A stretch of DNA of 64,000 nt from Devosia sp. SD17-2 (GTDB lineage Bacteria > Pseudomonadota > Alphaproteobacteria > Rhizobiales > Devosiaceae). The notes under the pieces were generated by a model, which was not told where the DNA came from, searched no databases, and was given only the letters and a program-made list of their open reading frames with translations. Below are positions 60,559-64,000 of the stretch, piece by piece (position 1 is the first letter of the stretch; each line of letters starts with the position of its first letter). A program made the position numbers and the translations under genes. The stretch is from assembly GCF_029201565.1 (NCBI RefSeq), contig NZ_CP104002.1, positions 3,675,001-3,739,000 on the forward strand. Direction: 5' to 3'.

Positions 60559-60750
60559 GGCTTGTGGTCGGGCCTATTTCGATAGGTCAGGACAGCAGCA
60601 AGTTGATCAGCAAGCGTACCTTGGTTGCGCGGCATGGCCCCTCTTTAACCTGGCGAATGGCGCCACCTGCACCTGACTGTCTCTTGGGGTCCGCGATTTA
60701 TTTCGGTCGAGGAGAAGCGTGAGCGAAAATCTGCGGAACGAGACAACTAG

Positions 60751-61597
60751 GTCCTGTTGACAAACTGGATTCCCAAATCGGGTTTGCCGTGATTCAAGAC
60801 TGCTTTTTAGGAGGCGGTTTTGGCGCGTGGGGATTTGTCGGACGCAGAGTGGCGGCTCATTGGGGAGCTCTTGCCGGCTGAGCGAGGGCGCAAGTCCCGA
60901 CCAGCGCAAGATAACCGTCGATATCTGAACGGCATGCTCCATGTTCTGCGAGTTGGCTGCCCCTGGCGCGACATGCATGAGCGCTATGGCAAGTGGAACT
61001 CAGTCTATGTGCGCTTCCGTCGCTGGGCCGAGCAAGGGGTGTGGGATGCCTTGCTTGAGACCCTGGTCGAACTCGGGCTCACCGATGACTGGCAGCACAT
61101 GATCGACAGCACCACGGTGCGCGGCCACTCTCAGGCAGCGGGCGCTAAAGGGGGACTTATAAGGAGGCTTTTGGTCGATCACGCGGCGGCTTTACGTGCA
61201 AAATCCACGCCCGCACAGACGGTCAAGGACGCCCTCTTGGCTTTGTCCTCACAGGCGGAGAAACATCCGACTATGCAGCCGTTCCTGCCTTGATGGCCAT
61301 GCCGGTTGGCAAGCCGCGATTGCTCCTGGCCGACAAGGGCTATGATGGTGACGCCGTGCGCCAGGATCTACTCCTGAGCGGCATCGTTCCGGTGATCCCA
61401 CCAAAAACCAACCGCAAGAACCCGCCACCATGCGACTTCAAGGCCTACAAAGACCGCAACCGCATCGAGCGCATGTTCAACAGGCTCAAGCAGTTCAGGC
61501 GCATCGCCACACGCTTCGACAAAACAGCAACGTCCTTCGCGGCCTTCCTCGCCCTAGCCGCCGCAAGGATATGGATGCCACACTTTGTCAACAGAGC
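60751..61597 (+). mobile_element. IS5-family insertion sequence, copy 2
   Basis: Inverted ends match: left GTCCTGTTGACAAACTG, right (reverse complement) GCTCTGTTGACAAAGTG. CTAG stands at both borders (60747-60750 and 61598-61601). Just inside the left end, TGGATTCCCAAATC is shared with the element at 42622-43473, so the two are relatives but not copies of one sequence. It lies inside the proposed island. Confidence 0.88.
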
Positions 61598-61601
61598 CTA
61601 G
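60820..61601 (+). CDS. IS5-family transposase, made by a -1 frameshift
   Basis: The first frame gives GDLSDAEWRLIGELLPAERG, CPWRDMHERYGKWNSVYVRF and the catalytic Asp in QHMIDSTTVRGHSQAAG. The second gives AFGRSRGGFTCKIHARTDGQ, the next Asp in LLLADKGYDGDAV and Glu in YKDRNRIERMFNRLKQFRRI. The change of frame is -1, near the AAAGGGGGA run at 61147-61155. The reading conserves protein similarity right through. It is a full DDE transposase if the shift occurs. The TAG stop is supplied by the flanking CTAG. Confidence 0.85.
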
Positions 61602-61659
61602 ACAAACCACTGTCACTGCGACATTTTAAAGATCATCTTACGAATGCGGGAGTTTCACT

Positions 61660-64000
61660 GTGGGGGCGGTTCGGCTGTTTATGCATCTGTCGGCGTTTAT
61701 CTTCCTTTTGTCTGGAAGCGCAGTCAATGCACAAGTTCTGGCTCCGCTCCAACTCCTTAGCGAGATTGATGCTGAAGGATTTTTTGTCCCGGGAAGTGAC
61801 ACGGAAAACATTCCTGCCTCTAACCTTGCCAGCCTAGTGGATGACCTAGGTTTTGCTAATGGATTTGCGCCTTCTCTGATTGGGTTTGCTATCAATCGCG
61901 AGGCTACCAACTCACTCAATGATTTCTGTTCGGCCTTAGATGAAAACTGGAATTCCCTCCTCCGGCGACACGTCTACGATGCCGTGCTCAACGAGGCAGT
62001 CAAGCTGGGTGTAATCCCCAGAACTGAGGTATTGGGGTACACTCGTGGCGCCCAAACCGAGTTGGATGCGATAGCTGCCGGCCACGCGGTTTTGAAACAG
62101 TACGCTGATCAGGCTCGAACAATCATGGATACCCATGAGAGAGATGAAGCGCTCATCGGACAGATAGGCGAATTTTGCTATCGCCCTTCAGACATATTCA
62201 CTTACCAATCTTGGCCAGGCGTAAACGATCTTGAGTGTGATGATCACGACGTCTACTCAGATGAGTTCGCGCGTATAGCACCGTTCGTTCCGAGCAGCTT
62301 ATTCGACTTCCTTCTGACGCAGGAAGTCGATCAGTTCGAACTCGAATGCGCACAGATCGGGCTAGATCTGGCTTACAAGGAGTTTGCGTCACTGAGTGTT
62401 AAGCGCTCCAGAATTTATCGAGGGGATCTTCGCGGCGCAGTTGGTTCTCGTCTCGAGATCAGCGGGTCCGTCGTATACAATGGTATCGACGCATCATCCT
62501 CGGCTTTCTCCGAGGCTCGACTGGTAAACAGCGACTTTCTACATACGATCGACTTCTCGGAAGCCACCATCTCAGGAAGCATCACCCTCCGCAACCTCGA
62601 CGCTGAGGCAGAGAACGATGCCCGTTCAGTCCACATGCATGGCGCCTCCGTAGCGGGAAGTTTGACGATCGATAGTTCCAAGTTTGTGGGAGAGGTTTAT
62701 CTCGGGGTCACCCGACTTGGTGCCCTTCGAATTGAAGATGTCGATGTTGTAGGACTCTTGAACTTGTGGGGCGCTGCGGTGGAGGGCTACACATTCATCG
62801 GTCAGTCAGGGCACAGCAAGTTTACAGGTGGCTTACATGCCTTCTATTTCTCAAGCGAAGACCTGCAGATCAGCAATGTAGAAACTACGAATATAACGCT
62901 CACATCTTCCAGCATAAGAGGTACCTCATGGTTCGAGAACATCATGTCATCTGGGTATATCTCGCTCAGAAATGCTCGACTTTTTAACATCGAGGTGTCC
63001 GATACGGCGGCTTCGAGCCTTTGGCTAAAAGACGCCGCAGTGGAAGGCGCTGTCGTGCTCAACGACGCTTCGTTTAAAGTACTTCATGCTGGAGGGATGA
63101 CCGCAAGAAGCTTCAATGTGAACAGCTCAAATGAAAGGCCGCAGTTGCAGCCACTGGTCGATTGCGGGATCACGCGGTCATCTGACAGCTATGGCCAGTA
63201 TGCGTGCTTAGATCGCGCAGATCTTTCCAGCGTGATCATCGAGGGTAATGCGTCGATAGGCGGATTCATACGTAACCAGGTCAACTTGAGTTCGAGCATA
63301 ATAGGTGGGCAACTCCAGATCGCTGGGCCGACAACCAACTTTGCCGATGCCGGTTGCGTAATCGCCAAAGATCTCCAAACTGACACGCTTGTAATAAATC
63401 TCGATAGCTCCTCCACAGGCACTCGCGTTAGGGGTCCGGTCTACGTCGATCTTCATGGCGCGGAGTTTAGAGTGTTAGGCAATCCGACGGGGAGTGAGGT
63501 CGGGGGACACAGAGTGGGAGGCGTCCTCGCGAAATTCCTCGCACCACTTGACGCGCGTTGCGACGAAAATGGCTTTGTTTCCGGTGAAGCGTCCGACGCC
63601 AGATATCAGCCACTTGTCTATGATGCCCTAGCCAGTGGATATGAGCGCAGTGGAGAATTGGATCTCGCCCGGTCTATCAAGGTCGAGAAGAACCGCGCTT
63701 ATGCCTCGGCTCTGGCCTGGGGCGACGATTGGTCGTCTGCGTTTCTGCCCGCTGTCACGAAAGGCTTCTACTATGTCGCAGACATCGTTAGCGGCTACGG
63801 CTACGAGAACCTCAAGGCGCTTGTTTTTCTAATCATATTGACGGCTGTGGGCGCCCTGTTGGGTTGGATCGGCGAAGCCCAGCTGACCCGGTGGCGAGAC
63901 TATGTGTTACGAAAGCTGAGGCTATCCCGGCTAGTAAATAAACCTAGCAGGGGGCGCAGTTCCGGTGGAGAAACGATACGCGGCCGAAGGGCGCCTGGCT
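61660..64000 (+). CDS. Large exported beta-helix-like protein with C-terminal membrane segment (runs off the window)
   Basis: One unbroken frame runs from GTG 61660 (GGGAG ribosome site eight bases before; ATG 61681 is also possible) to the window end, 780 codons without a stop. A signal peptide (FMHLSAFIFLLSGSAVNA, then QV) opens it. A helical domain follows to about residue 230, including a pair of acidic helices and several Cys. About 350 residues then have the short-period pattern of a parallel beta-helix/pentapeptide-like repeat (DFSEATISGSITLRNLDAEA, ASVAGSLTIDSSKFVGEVYL). Near the end, YQPLVYDALASGYERSGELD and a span at about 718-740 (LKALVFLIILTAVGALLG) precede a basic tail. Base composition is less GC-rich than the core genes. 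I know no named family for the whole. Confidence 0.85.
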   Translation, partial: MGAVRLFMHLSAFIFLLSGSAVNAQVLAPLQLLSEIDAEGFFVPGSDTENIPASNLASLVDDLGFANGFAPSLIGFAINREATNSLNDFCSALDENWNSLLRRHVYDAVLNEAVKLGVIPRTEVLGYTRGAQTELDAIAAGHAVLKQYADQARTIMDTHERDEALIGQIGEFCYRPSDIFTYQSWPGVNDLECDDHDVYSDEFARIAPFVPSSLFDFLLTQEVDQFELECAQIGLDLAYKEFASLSVKRSRIYRGDLRGAVGSRLEISGSVVYNGIDASSSAFSEARLVNSDFLHTIDFSEATISGSITLRNLDAEAENDARSVHMHGASVAGSLTIDSSKFVGEVYLGVTRLGALRIEDVDVVGLLNLWGAAVEGYTFIGQSGHSKFTGGLHAFYFSSEDLQISNVETTNITLTSSSIRGTSWFENIMSSGYISLRNARLFNIEVSDTAASSLWLKDAAVEGAVVLNDASFKVLHAGGMTARSFNVNSSNERPQLQPLVDCGITRSSDSYGQYACLDRADLSSVIIEGNASIGGFIRNQVNLSSSIIGGQLQIAGPTTNFADAGCVIAKDLQTDTLVINLDSSSTGTRVRGPVYVDLHGAEFRVLGNPTGSEVGGHRVGGVLAKFLAPLDARCDENGFVSGEASDARYQPLVYDALASGYERSGELDLARSIKVEKNRAYASALAWGDDWSSAFLPAVTKGFYYVADIVSGYGYENLKALVFLIILTAVGALLGWIGEAQLTRWRDYVLRKLRLSRLVNKPSRGRSSGGETIRGRRAPG

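Overview
The window looks like chromosomal DNA from a high-GC alphaproteobacterium of the Hyphomicrobiales, most likely Devosia or a close relative. The evidence is the set of CtrA, ChpT and SciP cell-cycle regulators, the Caulobacter-type flagellar regulators FlbD and FlbT, an EipA-type (DUF1134) envelope protein, UPF0262, and an alphaproteobacterial serC leader candidate. The genus is inferred from gene content and was not tested by alignment.

Layout. 1-2.2 kb: the edge of an ECF sigma gene, a small membrane protein, a patch of palindromic repeats, and mnmA. 2.4-19.2 kb: flagellar and cell-cycle block (fliK-flgD, sciP, fliF-fliG-fliH-fliN-flbD-flhA, and fliI-fliJ on the other strand), with an interrupted GGDEF gene, a GNAT gene, a PRC-barrel protein and a candidate structured RNA among them. 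19.6-25.5 kb: ctrA, a coiled-coil membrane protein, an ECF42-like sigma factor, a CheY-like receiver, chpT, and an EipA-like gene opposite a YHS-domain gene. TTAA-N7-TTAA boxes (CtrA sites) lie upstream of several of these genes, and three GANTC sites precede ctrA. 25.7-33.6 kb: a coiled-coil protein, an rluD-like gene, rpoH with a sigma-32-like promoter, and thiamin genes (thiN-like, TPP riboswitch, thiBPQ). 33.6-42.5 kb: a large Pro/Ala-rich membrane protein, purA, an EamA transporter, serA, serC, a DUF2161 protein and a Nudix hydrolase. 42.6-44.0 kb: an IS5-family element beside the remains of an amidohydrolase. 44.1-46.7 kb: an aminotransferase-RidA pair and an APH-like kinase. 47.0-53.4 kb: a 942-residue flagellin, flbT, a MASE1 histidine kinase with a divergent LuxR-type regulator, two small HTH proteins and tRNA-Phe. 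53.7-60.0 kb, all minus strand: pgk, GNAT, hisD, a UPF0262/phosphatase fusion, infA, maf and yacG, with an APH-like gene upstream.

From 60.09 kb the sequence changes character. A 45-nt 3' fragment of tRNA-Thr(GGT), cut exactly at the anticodon loop, marks a site-specific integration junction. To its right are a short tandem repeat, a decayed stretch, a second IS5-family element and a very long open frame (61660 to beyond the window end). That frame has a signal peptide, a beta-helix-like body and a C-terminal membrane segment. I read everything right of 60.13 kb as the inner end of an integrated island whose intact tRNA-Thr should lie beyond the window.

How it works together: CtrA, phosphorylated through ChpT and opposed by SciP, probably switches on the flagellar class II operon. 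FlbD and FlbT then order late flagellar and flagellin expression. The strongest candidates for something undescribed are the large island protein, the CtrA-box-linked structured RNA at about 15.9-16.06 kb, and the UPF0262-phosphatase fusion.
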